Shown here: piece after piece, positions 10,089-18,634 of the stretch
Layout of the letters: every line of letters begins with the position of its first letter
How positions within the stretch are numbered: the first letter of the stretch is position 1
DNA from: Thiobacillus sp.
Lineage (GTDB): Bacteria; Pseudomonadota; Gammaproteobacteria; Burkholderiales; Thiobacillaceae
Reading direction: 5' to 3'
DNA: 52,669 nucleotides
Assembly: GCA_024709425.1 (NCBI GenBank)
Contig: JANJWS010000045.1
Location: forward strand, 1 to 52,669
Notes under the pieces: generated by a model
The model's input: the letters and a program-made list of their open reading frames with translations, nothing else
Database searches by the model: none
What the model was told of the DNA's origin: nothing
Translations under genes and position numbers: made by a program

Positions 10089-10931
10089 TCACCGTCCCAC
10101 ATTGATAAACGGCACCGCGCCGCCCGTGACGTTGGGCAGGACGCCGTTCCATTTTTCGATGGCGAGGCGCTGTGCCTCGATTTCACGCAGCTTGATGAGC
10201 TCAGGCGTGATTTCCTGCTTCTGCAGACGCAGCGCCTGGGCTTCGGCCTCGGCCTGGGCAACTTTCTGCTCGGCTTCGACGCGAATGCGCTGCAGGTCGC
10301 GTTCGGCCTTGAGTTTCAGCTGTTCCGCGGTGGTCTTGGCTTCGATGGCGTCGTTGAAGGATTTGGAGAAGTCGAAGTTGGTGACGGAGAACTCGTCCAC
10401 CATCAACCCGTGGCGGCCGAGCCGGTCGACGAGGAAGGACTTGATGCTGTTGCGCACTTCTTCGCGCTTGGCGACGAGTTCTTCGGCGGTGTAGCGCGCG
10501 GTGATGGCCTTTACGGCTTCCTGCGTGGACGGCAGGATGATGCGCTCCTCGACTTCGCGCAGGCCGCCGATATCGCGGAAGGTGATGGCGACCCGATCGG
10601 GCTTCAGGTGGTAGTTGAGCGCGACGGTGGTGTGGATGGTCTGCAGGTCCTTGGACGCCGCCTCACCCGAGCCTTCGCCCTTCTGGATGCGCACGTCGAT
10701 CTTGTGCACGGTGTTGACCACGGGAATGATGAGATGGATGCCCTCACCCAGCACCGTTTCGCTCACCTTGCCGAAGGTGGTCACCACGCCGCGGTGGCCG
10801 GCGGGGATGACGGTGAAGGGCGATAGCCAGTTGACGAGGATCAGCGCCACGATCCCCAGGGCGATGAATTTGAATACCCTGGATGCCCGATTGCCGGCCG
10901 CTTCCGAAATGACCGTGGATTTCCTGAACAT
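10089..10931 (-). CDS. Prohibitin-family (SPFH/Band 7) membrane protein
   Basis: A 280-residue protein with a single N-terminal transmembrane anchor (about 23-40, IALGIVALILVNWL). A Band 7/SPFH domain (about 42-210) starts with VIPAGHRGVVTTFGKV, and a charged coiled-coil (about 205-262, rich in Ala, Glu and Lys) precedes a C-terminal GAVPFINVG. Prohibitins form large rings that in bacteria associate with FtsH-type proteases. It is monocistronic here, and the ATG is preceded by GGGAGGAGA. Confidence 0.9.
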   Translation of the reverse strand: MFRKSTVISEAAGNRASRVFKFIALGIVALILVNWLSPFTVIPAGHRGVVTTFGKVSETVLGEGIHLIIPVVNTVHKIDVRIQKGEGSGEAASKDLQTIHTTVALNYHLKPDRVAITFRDIGGLREVEERIILPSTQEAVKAITARYTAEELVAKREEVRNSIKSFLVDRLGRHGLMVDEFSVTNFDFSKSFNDAIEAKTTAEQLKLKAERDLQRIRVEAEQKVAQAEAEAQALRLQKQEITPELIKLREIEAQRLAIEKWNGVLPNVTGGAVPFINVGR

Positions 10932-11000
10932 TATTCTCTCCTCCCGTTGAAAAGCATGTCGCCACGATTACGGAACGCGCGCGGGTTTTATTGAGCAAGC

Positions 11001-11031
11001 GTAGCCCGGATGCAGCGGAGCGCAATCCGGG
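11001..11031. repeat. Short palindromic extragenic repeat
   Basis: CCCGGAT (11005-11011) and ATCCGGG (11025-11031) flank a GCAGCGGAGCGCA centre, forming an imperfect hairpin beginning GTAGCCCGGAT. This sequence type is dispersed widely in proteobacterial genomes. It lies between the prohibitin promoter region and the convergent side of the vapC gene. Confidence 0.6.
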
Positions 11032-11083
11032 ATCAAATCGTCCTTCGGAACATTTCGGCCAACGGGCACACCAGATCCCGATG

Positions 11084-11470
11084 TCACCACAACACCCGGC
11101 ACCCAAAGCCCGCAAAAACAGGGTCGAGCGTCACCAGCACGGCTTGCTCCAGTTCGGCCTGCGCAGCCAGCATGCGGTCGAATGGATCCCGATGTTCATT
11201 TGAATATGCGCCCGCTTTCAGGCTGTGCAGGTAACCGATGGGCAGATGTTCGAAGCCGTCGGCGGCCACCAGTTCGTTGAATCGATCCTGTGCCTGCGCG
11301 GCGTGCGGCAATTTGCCAAGCCGGTGTTTGGTGGCGATTTCCCACGCACTGACCGCACTGACCAGAATCTGATTGTCGTCATCGGCGATGGCGCGTCGGG
11401 CGGTATCGGAGAGCTTGGGGTCGTTGGTCCACCACCACAGCAGGGCGTGGGTATCGAGCAGAAGCCTCAA
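11084..11470 (-). CDS. vapC: PIN-domain toxin (VapC-type RNase)
   Basis: A 128-residue PIN-domain protein. It has the N-terminal MRLLLDTHALLWW with the first catalytic Asp, SAVSAWEIATKHRLGKL with the conserved Glu, and the late acidic HRDPFDRMLAAQA. VapC toxins are Mg-dependent endoribonucleases that often target initiator tRNA or rRNA. The start overlaps the end of the antitoxin gene. The catalytic acids appear intact, so it should be active. Confidence 0.9.
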   Translation of the reverse strand: MRLLLDTHALLWWWTNDPKLSDTARRAIADDDNQILVSAVSAWEIATKHRLGKLPHAAQAQDRFNELVAADGFEHLPIGYLHSLKAGAYSNEHRDPFDRMLAAQAELEQAVLVTLDPVFAGFGCRVLW

Positions 11471-11703
11471 GGCTTTTCCCAGGCATCGAGTTCGGCGTCG
11501 GGCAGGGGCTCGAAGAAGGCTTCGTCGATGTGCCCGGCCAGACGCCCGGGCATACGCCTGGGGGTGTGCTGCTGCGCCAGCGGCACCATGCGCGCATAGG
11601 GCTTGCCGGCTTTCGAGAGGATGATTTCCTGGCCGGCGTGTGCCTGCTCCAGCAGGCGGGAAAACTGGGTCTTGGCTTCGTGGACGTTGACGGTAATGGC
11701 CAT
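11467..11703 (-). CDS. vapB: Phd/YefM-family antitoxin
   Basis: A 78-residue antitoxin: N-terminal DNA-binding fold MAITVNVHEAKTQFSRLLEQ, then AGKPYARMVPL and a C-terminal acidic tail (HIDEAFFEPLPDAELDAWEK) of the kind that occupies the PIN active site. It is coupled to the toxin gene by a 4-base overlap. The direct repeats just upstream are its likely operator. Confidence 0.9.
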   Translation of the reverse strand: MAITVNVHEAKTQFSRLLEQAHAGQEIILSKAGKPYARMVPLAQQHTPRRMPGRLAGHIDEAFFEPLPDAELDAWEKP

Positions 11704-11715
11704 GACAAGCTCTTA

Positions 11716-11735
11716 TGGACTAACCAATGGACTAA
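11716..11735. promoter_or_regulatory. Candidate Phd/VapC operator (direct repeats)
   Basis: TGGACTAA occurs at 11716-11723 and 11728-11735, a 12-base spacing, starting 13 bases upstream of the antitoxin ATG. Such short repeats are typical autoregulatory sites of Phd/YefM modules. The assignment rests on position and repeat structure only. Confidence 0.45.
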
Positions 11736-11797
11736 GCTTATCTTCAGACAGGGGTTAACGCAACCCGCCGCGCCGCCAGCCGCATCGTCCGCGCCGT

Positions 11798-12820
11798 TCA
11801 AATCCCCCCGGTCAAGCTCACGCCCAGCCCCAGCGACTGCTGGCGGTGATTGTAGTCAATGAGCGATTCGCCGTAACCGGTGAAGTATTGCACGTAGCCC
11901 CTGAGCCGGCCGTGCAGGGGGAAGCTCCAGTTGAGCTTCAGCGCACCGCGGTTGTCGTCGCGGTCGAAGTTGTTGCGCAGGAGCAGGGACCAGGTGTTGC
12001 GGCCGTGCGTGTAGAAGGCCTGCACGTCGCCGTGGCCGTAGTAGTCCTCGATGTCGGGGTTGTCGTCGATGGTGGGCTCGGGCAGCCGGTACCAGGGACG
12101 CACGAGCAGGGCGAGGTTGTCGCGCTCGAAGCCGAACTGGGCGTAGACCCGGTTCCAGCTGCGCGAAAGGTTTTCGCCGCGGCCGTTGGACTGGTGCACG
12201 AGGCCGAGGTTGACGAAGCGTCCCCGAAAACCGGCGAGGCTGTAGTCGGTGCGGAACACCCACATCATCTCCGGTTCGTAGTTGGTCTCGCGGAACGGCG
12301 AGGACAGGTCGGAATTGTAGGCCTGCCAGAACGAGGTGACGGTGTAGCCGAACCACAGGTCGAGGTTGTCGTGGCCGAACACGCCCTGCATGCCCTTGAC
12401 CTTGAAGCTGAGCTGCAGCTCGGTTTCGGTGGAGTCGAAGTCCGGCGCCGTGGCGCTGCTGGCAAACGGCGCGGTGTTGGGCGCGGTGCTGTACTTCAGC
12501 GGCATGAAATAGTTGGGGCGGTGGGCACGGAAGAGAAAGGCGCCCTGCTTGGCGTCGTCGTCGAGCTCCCAGTGGCGCGACAACGCGGAGAGCAGGTCGG
12601 ACCCGCGCTCTCCGACGATGTCCGGCGGAGGCGCCGCTTGCGCCGGCTGCGGCTCCGGCAACGGCTGTGGCCGACCGGCGAGGCCGTCGTAACAGGCGAG
12701 CCGTTCGGGATCGGCGGAAATCGCGCTGCAACTTTCCCATTCGGCGGCCGAGGTGGCATGGGTGGGTGTGGCGGGAAGCACACAGCAGGCAACGAGAAGC
12801 GTGAGGCGGAAGACGGACAT
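11798..12820 (-). CDS. pldA: Outer-membrane phospholipase A1
   Basis: A 340-residue OMPLA-family beta-barrel with a signal peptide (about 1-24, ending THA). A short region with a Cys pair (ESCSAISADPERLACYDGL) and a proline-rich linker precede the barrel. The catalytic block GLVHQSNGRG followed by SRSWNRVY supplies the His, Ser and Asn of the OMPLA triad. The enzyme hydrolyses phospholipids misplaced in the outer leaflet and is Ca-dependent when dimeric. The ATG at 12820 is preferred because GGGGAAT precedes it by a few bases. An ATG ten codons upstream is in frame. Confidence 0.9.
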   Translation of the reverse strand: MSVFRLTLLVACCVLPATPTHATSAAEWESCSAISADPERLACYDGLAGRPQPLPEPQPAQAAPPPDIVGERGSDLLSALSRHWELDDDAKQGAFLFRAHRPNYFMPLKYSTAPNTAPFASSATAPDFDSTETELQLSFKVKGMQGVFGHDNLDLWFGYTVTSFWQAYNSDLSSPFRETNYEPEMMWVFRTDYSLAGFRGRFVNLGLVHQSNGRGENLSRSWNRVYAQFGFERDNLALLVRPWYRLPEPTIDDNPDIEDYYGHGDVQAFYTHGRNTWSLLLRNNFDRDDNRGALKLNWSFPLHGRLRGYVQYFTGYGESLIDYNHRQQSLGLGVSLTGGI

Positions 12821-12890
12821 TTTGTATTCCCCATGCAGGCTCACGGGCATGGCGGGTTGCCACCCCTGACGATGAAACCGGCGCTGCCCG

Positions 12891-12926
12891 TTTCCCTCTC
12901 CCCATCCCGCAAGCGGGCGAGGGGGA
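12891..12926. repeat. CCCTCTCCC-family palindromic repeat
   Basis: CCCTCTCCCC, then CCCGCAAGCGGGCGAGGG, form an imperfect hairpin with a GCAA-type loop. Near-identical palindromes occur at 45678-45717 and, as termini of the bioA insertion, at 19146-19174 and 19630-19658. It lies between the RNase-like gene (stop 12954) and pldA, both on the minus strand. Confidence 0.75.
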
Positions 12927-12953
12927 CACAGAATCGCTTCGCGATGTTTCACG

Positions 12954-14384
12954 TTAATCGAGCTCGAAGCACTGCCCCGGTTGCGGTGGAATCGCATCCC
13001 AGCCGAATCGTGTTGTCAGGTCGGCGGCAAAACCTTCCGCCACCTCCGCTTCGCCGTGCACGACGAACACGCGGCGCGGCTTGCTGCGGAAGTGGCCCAG
13101 CCAGGCCAGCAGCGCGCTGCGGTCGGCGTGCGCCGACAGGCCGCCGAGCGTGTAGAGGTCGGCGCGCACGGTGATGTCCTCGCCCAGCAGGCGGACGCGC
13201 TTTGCGCCGTCGACGAGGCGGCGGCCGAAGGTGCCGGCGGCCTGGAAGCCGGTAATGAGCACGGTCGACTCGCGCCGCGGCAGGTTGGCGCGCAGGTGGA
13301 ACTTGATGCGCCCGGCTTCGCACATGCCGCTGGCGGAAATGATGACGGCGCCGCCCTTGACGCGATCGAGTGCCTTCGATTCCTCCACGTCCTCGACGAA
13401 ATCGAGCTTGCGGAAATATTGCGCGCCGCCGTGGCGACCCATCAGTTCATGCGTCTCGTCGTCCAGCAGCGCCATGTGCTTGTAGGTGATCTCGGTAGCG
13501 GCGGTCGCCATGGGCGAATCGACGAAGACGTTGAGCTTGGGAATGCGCCCCTGCCGCGTGAGATCGGCGAGCAGGTACAACATGTCCTGTGTGCGGCCGA
13601 CCGCGAAGGCGGGCACGATCAGGTTGCCGCCCTTGCGCTCGAGGGTGTCGCAGACCGCCTCGACGAGTTCGTCCTGCGTCGCTTCCAGGCTCTTGTGGTC
13701 GCGGTTGCCGTAGGTCGATTCGACCAGCAGGTAATCGGCGTCGTGGATGGGCGTGGGGTCGCGCAGCAGGGGCCGTGCTGGCTGGCCGAGATCACCGGAG
13801 AAGACGATCTTGCGGCGGCGGGCGCCTTCGCCGACCCATACTTCGACGATCGCGGATCCGAGAATGTGGCCGGCGTCGCGGAAGGTGCAGCGCACCTGCG
13901 GGTGGGGCGCGATTTCGAGGTCGTAGTCGACCGGATTAAGGCGTTTCAGCGACGCCTGCGCCTGCGCCACGGTGTAGAGCGGCGCGACCTCGCGCGGCGC
14001 CGCGTGCTTCCTGCCGTTGCGCTTTTCCATGCCGCGGCGGAAGCGGTCGAGGTTGGCGTATTCGGCTTCCTTTTCCTGGATGTGCGCCGAGTCGGGCAGC
14101 ATGACCGCGAGCAGGTCGCAGGTGGCGCGGGTGGTGTGGATCTTGCCCTTGAAGCCCAGCGCGACCAGGCGTGGCAGGAGGCCGGAGTGGTCGATGTGGG
14201 CGTGCGTCAGGATGACGAAGTCGATGCTGCGCGGGTCGAAGGGAAAGGCGCGGTGGTTCTTCGCGCGCGTCTCGCGCCCGCCCTGAAACATGCCGCAGTC
14301 GACCAGGAAGCGCACGCCGTCCGCTTCCACCAGGTAGCTGGAGCCGGTGACTTCCTGCGCCGCACCGAGAAAGGTGATATTCAT
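12954..14384 (-). CDS. Metallo-beta-lactamase/beta-CASP RNase-like protein
   Basis: A 476-residue protein of the CPSF73/YsgC class. Zinc motifs are MFQGG, then LTHAHIDHSG (HxHxDH), DAGHILGSA and FSGDLGQ. Beta-CASP motifs include VESTYGNRDH, DSPMA and SASGMCEAGRI, with a final HGE after GLSAHADR. Such enzymes are endo/exoribonucleases or act on nucleic acid ends. It is coupled to the ABC ATPase gene (ATGA). Its place at the end of an efflux operon is unexplained. Confidence 0.88.
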   Translation of the reverse strand: MNITFLGAAQEVTGSSYLVEADGVRFLVDCGMFQGGRETRAKNHRAFPFDPRSIDFVILTHAHIDHSGLLPRLVALGFKGKIHTTRATCDLLAVMLPDSAHIQEKEAEYANLDRFRRGMEKRNGRKHAAPREVAPLYTVAQAQASLKRLNPVDYDLEIAPHPQVRCTFRDAGHILGSAIVEVWVGEGARRRKIVFSGDLGQPARPLLRDPTPIHDADYLLVESTYGNRDHKSLEATQDELVEAVCDTLERKGGNLIVPAFAVGRTQDMLYLLADLTRQGRIPKLNVFVDSPMATAATEITYKHMALLDDETHELMGRHGGAQYFRKLDFVEDVEESKALDRVKGGAVIISASGMCEAGRIKFHLRANLPRRESTVLITGFQAAGTFGRRLVDGAKRVRLLGEDITVRADLYTLGGLSAHADRSALLAWLGHFRSKPRRVFVVHGEAEVAEGFAADLTTRFGWDAIPPQPGQCFELD

Positions 14385-15088
14385 GGTTCGCGTCCCTCGC
14401 CTGCCTGTTCGTAGGTCTTGCCGTCGCGGATATGGTAGATGCGTTTGAAGGTGGGGATGATCTTTTCGTCGTGGGTGACGACGATGATCGCAGTCTGGAA
14501 TTCCTGCGCCAGGCGGTTGAGGATGCGCACCACGTTGAGCGCGCGTTCGCTGTCGAGCGGCGCGGTCGGCTCGTCGGCAAGCACGATCGGCGGCCGGTTG
14601 GCGAGCGCGCGCGCAATCGACACGCGCTGCTGCTCGCCACCGGACAGCTCGGGCACGCGCGCCCGCGCGCGGTGCTGCACGTCGAGCGCGGTGAGCATGT
14701 CGAGCGCGATGCGGCGCGCCTCGGCGTTGGGCTTGCCGGCCAGCATCGGCAACAGGGCGATGTTGTCGGTGGCGTCGAGAAAGGGGATGAGATAGGGGGC
14801 CTGGAACACGAAGCCGATGCGGTCGCGCCGCAGCGCGCGCAGGTCGCGCGTCTTCCAGCCGTTGTCGAAGATCACCTCGCCGCCGAGGGTGAATTTGCCG
14901 GTGGTGGGTTCGATCACCGCGCCGAGGCACTTCAACAGGGTGGACTTGCCGGAGCCGGAGGGGCCGATGAGACCGACCACTTCGCCCGGCTCGATGCGCA
15001 TGTCGACGCCCTTCAGCGCGTCGACCGCGGTGCTGCCGCTGCCATAGCGCTTGGTCAGGCCCTCGATGAGGATTGCCGGTTCAGCCAC
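14381..15088 (-). CDS. ABC transporter ATP-binding protein (MacB/LolD-like class)
   Basis: A 235-residue ATPase: Walker A GPSGSGKST, Q-loop FVFQAPYLIPF, signature LSGGEQQRVSIARAL, Walker B IVLADEPTAPLD and the switch histidine in VVTHD. The Ala-Pro-Leu-Asp after DEPT (usually GNLD or SALD) is a minor variation. It pairs with the permease upstream (8-base overlap) and the HlyD adaptor, so it probably energises MacAB-like export or mechanotransmission. Confidence 0.92.
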   Translation of the reverse strand: MAEPAILIEGLTKRYGSGSTAVDALKGVDMRIEPGEVVGLIGPSGSGKSTLLKCLGAVIEPTTGKFTLGGEVIFDNGWKTRDLRALRRDRIGFVFQAPYLIPFLDATDNIALLPMLAGKPNAEARRIALDMLTALDVQHRARARVPELSGGEQQRVSIARALANRPPIVLADEPTAPLDSERALNVVRILNRLAQEFQTAIIVVTHDEKIIPTFKRIYHIRDGKTYEQAGEGREP

Positions 15089-16274
15089 CGATGGCCTCCG
15101 CCGGGTCGATCCTGAGCGCCGCGCGGATCGCCATCACCGACGCCGCTGCGCACACCACGAGGGTAAGCACCAGTGCGCGGCCGGCGTCGCCGGTTTCCAG
15201 CAGCACGTGCTTGGGGAAGGCGGGCGCCCACAGGGTGGCGGCGAAGTTGCCGACGAAGAAGCCGATGAGGCCGAGGCCCACCGCCTCCTGCATGATCATC
15301 GCGGCGATGGTCTGGTTCTTCGTGCCGATGAGCTTGAGCACGGCGATTTCCTTGATCTTGCCGAGCGTCATGGTGTAGATGATGAAGGCGACGATGGCCG
15401 CGCTCACCACCGCGAGAATGACAAGGAAAAGACCGATCTGCTTCGCCGCGGTGGCGATCAGCTTGGCGACGAGGATGTCTTCCATGTCGTCGCGCGTGTA
15501 CGCGGTGAAACGCTGCCAGCGCGCGATGGTGTCGGCCACGGTGCGCGCATCAGTGCCGGGCACGAGGCGCAGCAGCACGGCGTTGACACGCGTGCTCGAC
15601 GCCTGGATCGCCGACACCGCGTCGAGCACGCCGGGCTGGCCTGGGCGATTGACCGCCGGGTTGGCTTCGAGACGGCGGCGATCCTCGATGATGGCGTCGT
15701 TGTCCTTGAGGAACTGCGCTTCCTGCGCGTCCTTCAGCGGGATGAACAGCATGGGGTCGCCGCCGGACGACACCATGCGCCGGGTGAGGCCGACCACGGT
15801 GTAGTCGTTGCGGCGGATGCGCACCACGTCGCCGACCTTGAAGCCCGTCTTCTCGTCGGCCACCGCCTCGTAATGCGCGCGCGCGATCGGCCGGCCGGCG
15901 CTGAGAAATGCCGGTCCGCCCGGCTTGCCGGGTTCGAAGCCGGCGATCATCACGCGCTGCGAGGTGCCGCCGCGCGACACCTGCATGGTGAGGTAGGCGA
16001 CGTTGCCCGTCTGTGCCACCCCCTCGATGCCGGCGAGCGGGCGGTAGAGGTCGTCCGGCACCGACGAGGGCTCGGCGAACGGGCCCAGCGTGTGCTGTTG
16101 CACCACCCAGATGTCCGCATCGACCGCGCGCAGCAGCACCTTGGCATCGTCGACCATGCCGCGATAGACGCCGGCCATGGTGAGCGTGACGCCGATCAGC
16201 AAGCCCAGGCCGAGCCCGGTGAGCACATAGCTCTTGAGGTGATGGGCGATATCACGGCGGGCAAGGTTGATCAT
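15081..16274 (-). CDS. ABC transporter permease (FtsX/MacB fold, DevC-like)
   Basis: A 397-residue permease with an N-terminal TM helix (about 14-36), a large periplasmic MacB-type core (about 40-270), and three C-terminal helices with the FtsX-domain sequence GKIKEIAVLKLIGT. It ends RIDPAEAIGG, typical of MacB/FtsX-like permeases. It is the one permease of the set and would act as a homodimer with the ATPase. It begins eight bases after the HlyD stop. Confidence 0.88.
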   Translation of the reverse strand: MINLARRDIAHHLKSYVLTGLGLGLLIGVTLTMAGVYRGMVDDAKVLLRAVDADIWVVQQHTLGPFAEPSSVPDDLYRPLAGIEGVAQTGNVAYLTMQVSRGGTSQRVMIAGFEPGKPGGPAFLSAGRPIARAHYEAVADEKTGFKVGDVVRIRRNDYTVVGLTRRMVSSGGDPMLFIPLKDAQEAQFLKDNDAIIEDRRRLEANPAVNRPGQPGVLDAVSAIQASSTRVNAVLLRLVPGTDARTVADTIARWQRFTAYTRDDMEDILVAKLIATAAKQIGLFLVILAVVSAAIVAFIIYTMTLGKIKEIAVLKLIGTKNQTIAAMIMQEAVGLGLIGFFVGNFAATLWAPAFPKHVLLETGDAGRALVLTLVVCAAASVMAIRAALRIDPAEAIGG

Positions 16275-16282
16275 GCGGCCTC

Positions 16283-17455
16283 TCAGCGCGTCGCGCGCAC
16301 GCGCACGTTTTCGTCGAGCTGCTTTGCGCTGTAAACCGCGAACGTGTCGCCCGCGGCGAGGCCCTGGGTGATGGCCACGTGATCGTCGGTTTGCAGGCCG
16401 GGCTGCACCGGCTGGAAACGGGTGCGCCCTTCGGCCACGCGCCACACGCCAGTTTGCCCCTGGTGCTGGACCAGCGCGGCGCGCGGCACGGCCAGCACGT
16501 CGCGCGCGCCGGGCAGCTGGATGCGCACTTCGGCGAGCTCGCCCAGATACAGTTCGGCAGGCGCTGGATCGAACGCGACATTGACGATGCGCTCCTCGGT
16601 CACGGTGTCGCTTTCCAGTTCGATGCGTGCCACCTTGCCGGGCAGGGGTGCGCCGGGACGCGAACGCAAGACGATCTCCGCCGCCTGCCCCACCGCCAGC
16701 CCCTGCGCACGGGCCTGATCGACGCGCGCGCGCACCCAGAGGCGCGCCGGGTCGGCCAGCCGCAGGGCGGCCTGGCCGGCCACCAGTGTGGTGCCGGGTT
16801 CCACCTCGCGGCTGATCACTACGCCGTCGACCGGACTCAGCAGCTTGAGGCTGTCGCGGCTGCGACCCAGGGCCTGTTGTTCGGAGTCCGCCCGCGCCAC
16901 GTCGCGCGCGGCGGCGACGGCGCTCGCGCGCGCGCCGGCCAGCGCGGCCTCGGCGGCAGCCGCTTCGTGGCGGCGACTCTCCACCATTTCACGGGCGATG
17001 AAGTTCTGCTGCAGCAAGGCTTCGTAGCGCGCCACGTTGGCGCGCGCCAGTGCCGCGCGGCTGGCGGCTTCGGTGACCTGGGCCTGCGCGGCCTCGGCGG
17101 TCTGGCGTGCGCGCGCGGCAGCGCTGGCCGCAGCTTGTGCGCGCTGATCGAGGTCCACCGGGTCCATTTCCGCGAGCAACTGACCGGCGCTGACGCGGTC
17201 GCCCTGGTCGACCAGCACCCGCAGCACGCGCCCGGCCTGGATCGGACCCACCGCATAGTCTTCGCGCGCGGCCACCGTGCCAATGCCGGTGACGCTGGGC
17301 GCGAGGTCGGTGCGCGTCGCCGCAGCGGTTTCGACGATGACCGGGGCGAACGGGCCGCGCGTCGCCAGCAGCCAGGCGAACGCTGCGACAAAAGCCAGCA
17401 CGCCCACGCCGTACAGGAGGGCGCGCTTGCCGGGAACGAGGGCGGCGAGACGCAT
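16283..17455 (-). CDS. HlyD/MacA-family periplasmic adaptor
   Basis: A 390-residue membrane-fusion protein: N-terminal TM anchor (about 11-30), a first biotinyl-lipoyl half with GPIQAGRVLRVLVDQGDRVS, an alanine-rich alpha-hairpin (about 105-200) and a second lipoyl half with SPVDGVVISREVEPGTTL. Beta-barrel and membrane-proximal domains follow. It would join the ABC permease to an outer-membrane channel, not encoded here. It lies six bases after the cytochrome gene in the same minus-strand operon. Confidence 0.9.
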   Translation of the reverse strand: MRLAALVPGKRALLYGVGVLAFVAAFAWLLATRGPFAPVIVETAAATRTDLAPSVTGIGTVAAREDYAVGPIQAGRVLRVLVDQGDRVSAGQLLAEMDPVDLDQRAQAAASAAARARQTAEAAQAQVTEAASRAALARANVARYEALLQQNFIAREMVESRRHEAAAAEAALAGARASAVAAARDVARADSEQQALGRSRDSLKLLSPVDGVVISREVEPGTTLVAGQAALRLADPARLWVRARVDQARAQGLAVGQAAEIVLRSRPGAPLPGKVARIELESDTVTEERIVNVAFDPAPAELYLGELAEVRIQLPGARDVLAVPRAALVQHQGQTGVWRVAEGRTRFQPVQPGLQTDDHVAITQGLAAGDTFAVYSAKQLDENVRVRATR

Positions 17456-17461
17456 GGCGGG

Positions 17462-17932
17462 TCAGTGCTGCTCGGCCGTGTCGACCACGCGGATCTGGAA
17501 TGCCGCGTGGCAGCTCGAACATTTCTGCAGCATTGTTGAAACCTGCGTGAGGGTATGGCTCACGTCCTTCATGGTTTCGGCGTCGAGCGCAATCTGGCCG
17601 AAGTCGGCATGCAGCGGCCCGGCGATCTGGCGGAATTCCATCGGCAGCTTCGCACGCAGCGAGGCGGGCATGGTCTGCGCCATTTGCGGGCCGAGCGGGC
17701 GCGCGGTGGCGGCGACGGTGGCCATGTCGGACCGGGCGAGCGCCCCGGTGATCTTGCCGACGCCCGCGAGGAACAGGTGCATTTCCTCGAGCAGCATCGC
17801 GCGCTCGTCCGGAGTCAGTTTCAGCACGGCCCGGTTGTCCGGCGCAGGTGCGTGATGATGGGCGTGCAGATCGGCGGCAGCGGCGTGGCCGATGCCGAGA
17901 CAAAGCGTGGTGGCGAGGACGAGGCGTTTCAT
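17462..17932 (-). CDS. Class II-like c-type cytochrome, secreted
   Basis: A 156-residue protein with a signal peptide (about 1-20, ending HAAAA), a His-rich start to the mature part (DLHAHHHA), an all-helical body and a single C-terminal haem site C138-S-S-C141-H142. A C-terminal CxxCH after a four-helix body is the layout of cytochrome c' and c556. The ATG at 17932 overlaps the TetR stop (ATGA). Its presence in an efflux operon is unusual and may point to a redox-linked role. It could also serve as a metal or gas sensor. Confidence 0.8.
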   Translation of the reverse strand: MKRLVLATTLCLGIGHAAAADLHAHHHAPAPDNRAVLKLTPDERAMLLEEMHLFLAGVGKITGALARSDMATVAATARPLGPQMAQTMPASLRAKLPMEFRQIAGPLHADFGQIALDAETMKDVSHTLTQVSTMLQKCSSCHAAFQIRVVDTAEQH

Positions 17933-18561
17933 TGGGGGGCTCCTTGGGCGGGGTTGGGTCGGATGGCGTGCATGAAGATGGGGAAAGTGCGCGCCGCTTC
18001 CGCGCGCAAATCGCGTTGGTCGCGCAGGATCGAGGCCTGCAGCACCAGGCCTTGGATCATGCCGAGGTAGAGTGTCGCCGCCGCATGGGTGTCGAGGCTG
18101 GCATGCGCCAGGCCCTGTGCCTTGGCGGCTTCGAGCAGGCCGGCGATCTTCTGCTCGAAGCCCAGCATGATCTCGGTCACCATCTTGCGCAGCACCGTGC
18201 TGCGCCCGTGCAGGTGTTCGGACATGAGCATGCGCGGAATCGCCGGGTGGCCGGCGATGAAGTCGATGTGGGCGTAGAACATGCGCTGCAGGGCGTCGAG
18301 CGGATCGCTGCCCGCGGCGGCGGCGCGCCCGAGCACGCTCATCAGGCGGTCGCGCACCCATTGCATCGTCGCCAGCCAGATCGCGTCCTTGCTCGGAAAG
18401 TGGCGAAACACCGCGCCCTGCGTCAGGCCCATTGCGTTGGCCATGTCCTGCGTGGTGACGTCGTCCACGCCCTGGCGCGCAGCCAGCTCCAGCGTCACGC
18501 GGATGATTTCCTCGCGTCGCTCGTCTGCGCCCAGGCGCTTGCGGGCCGGTTCCTCGGACAT
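17929..18561 (-). CDS. TetR/AcrR-family transcriptional regulator
   Basis: A 210-residue regulator. The N-terminal helix-turn-helix (about 14-60) contains VTTQDMANAMGLTQGAVFRH followed by FPSKDAIW, the TetR hallmark. The C-terminal ligand domain is helical. It is the first gene of the efflux/RNase operon and is coupled to the cytochrome gene. A 16-bp palindrome lies just ahead of its start, implying autoregulation of the whole operon. Confidence 0.92.
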   Translation of the reverse strand: MSEEPARKRLGADERREEIIRVTLELAARQGVDDVTTQDMANAMGLTQGAVFRHFPSKDAIWLATMQWVRDRLMSVLGRAAAAGSDPLDALQRMFYAHIDFIAGHPAIPRMLMSEHLHGRSTVLRKMVTEIMLGFEQKIAGLLEAAKAQGLAHASLDTHAAATLYLGMIQGLVLQASILRDQRDLRAEAARTFPIFMHAIRPNPAQGAPQ

Positions 18562-18576
18562 GCTGCGGCAGTTAGA

Positions 18577-18592
18577 TAGTAATGGATTACTA
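18577..18592. promoter_or_regulatory. Palindromic TetR operator
   Basis: TAGTAAT-GG-ATTACTA, a perfect 7-bp inverted repeat with a 2-base centre, sits 15 bases upstream of the tetR ATG in an AT-rich pocket of a GC-rich region. Position and symmetry suggest the binding site of the regulator it precedes. Confidence 0.7.
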
Positions 18593-18634
18593 CCTTAGGC
18601 CAAGGGAGGTGGCCTGTCAAGCACCGCAGGCGGC

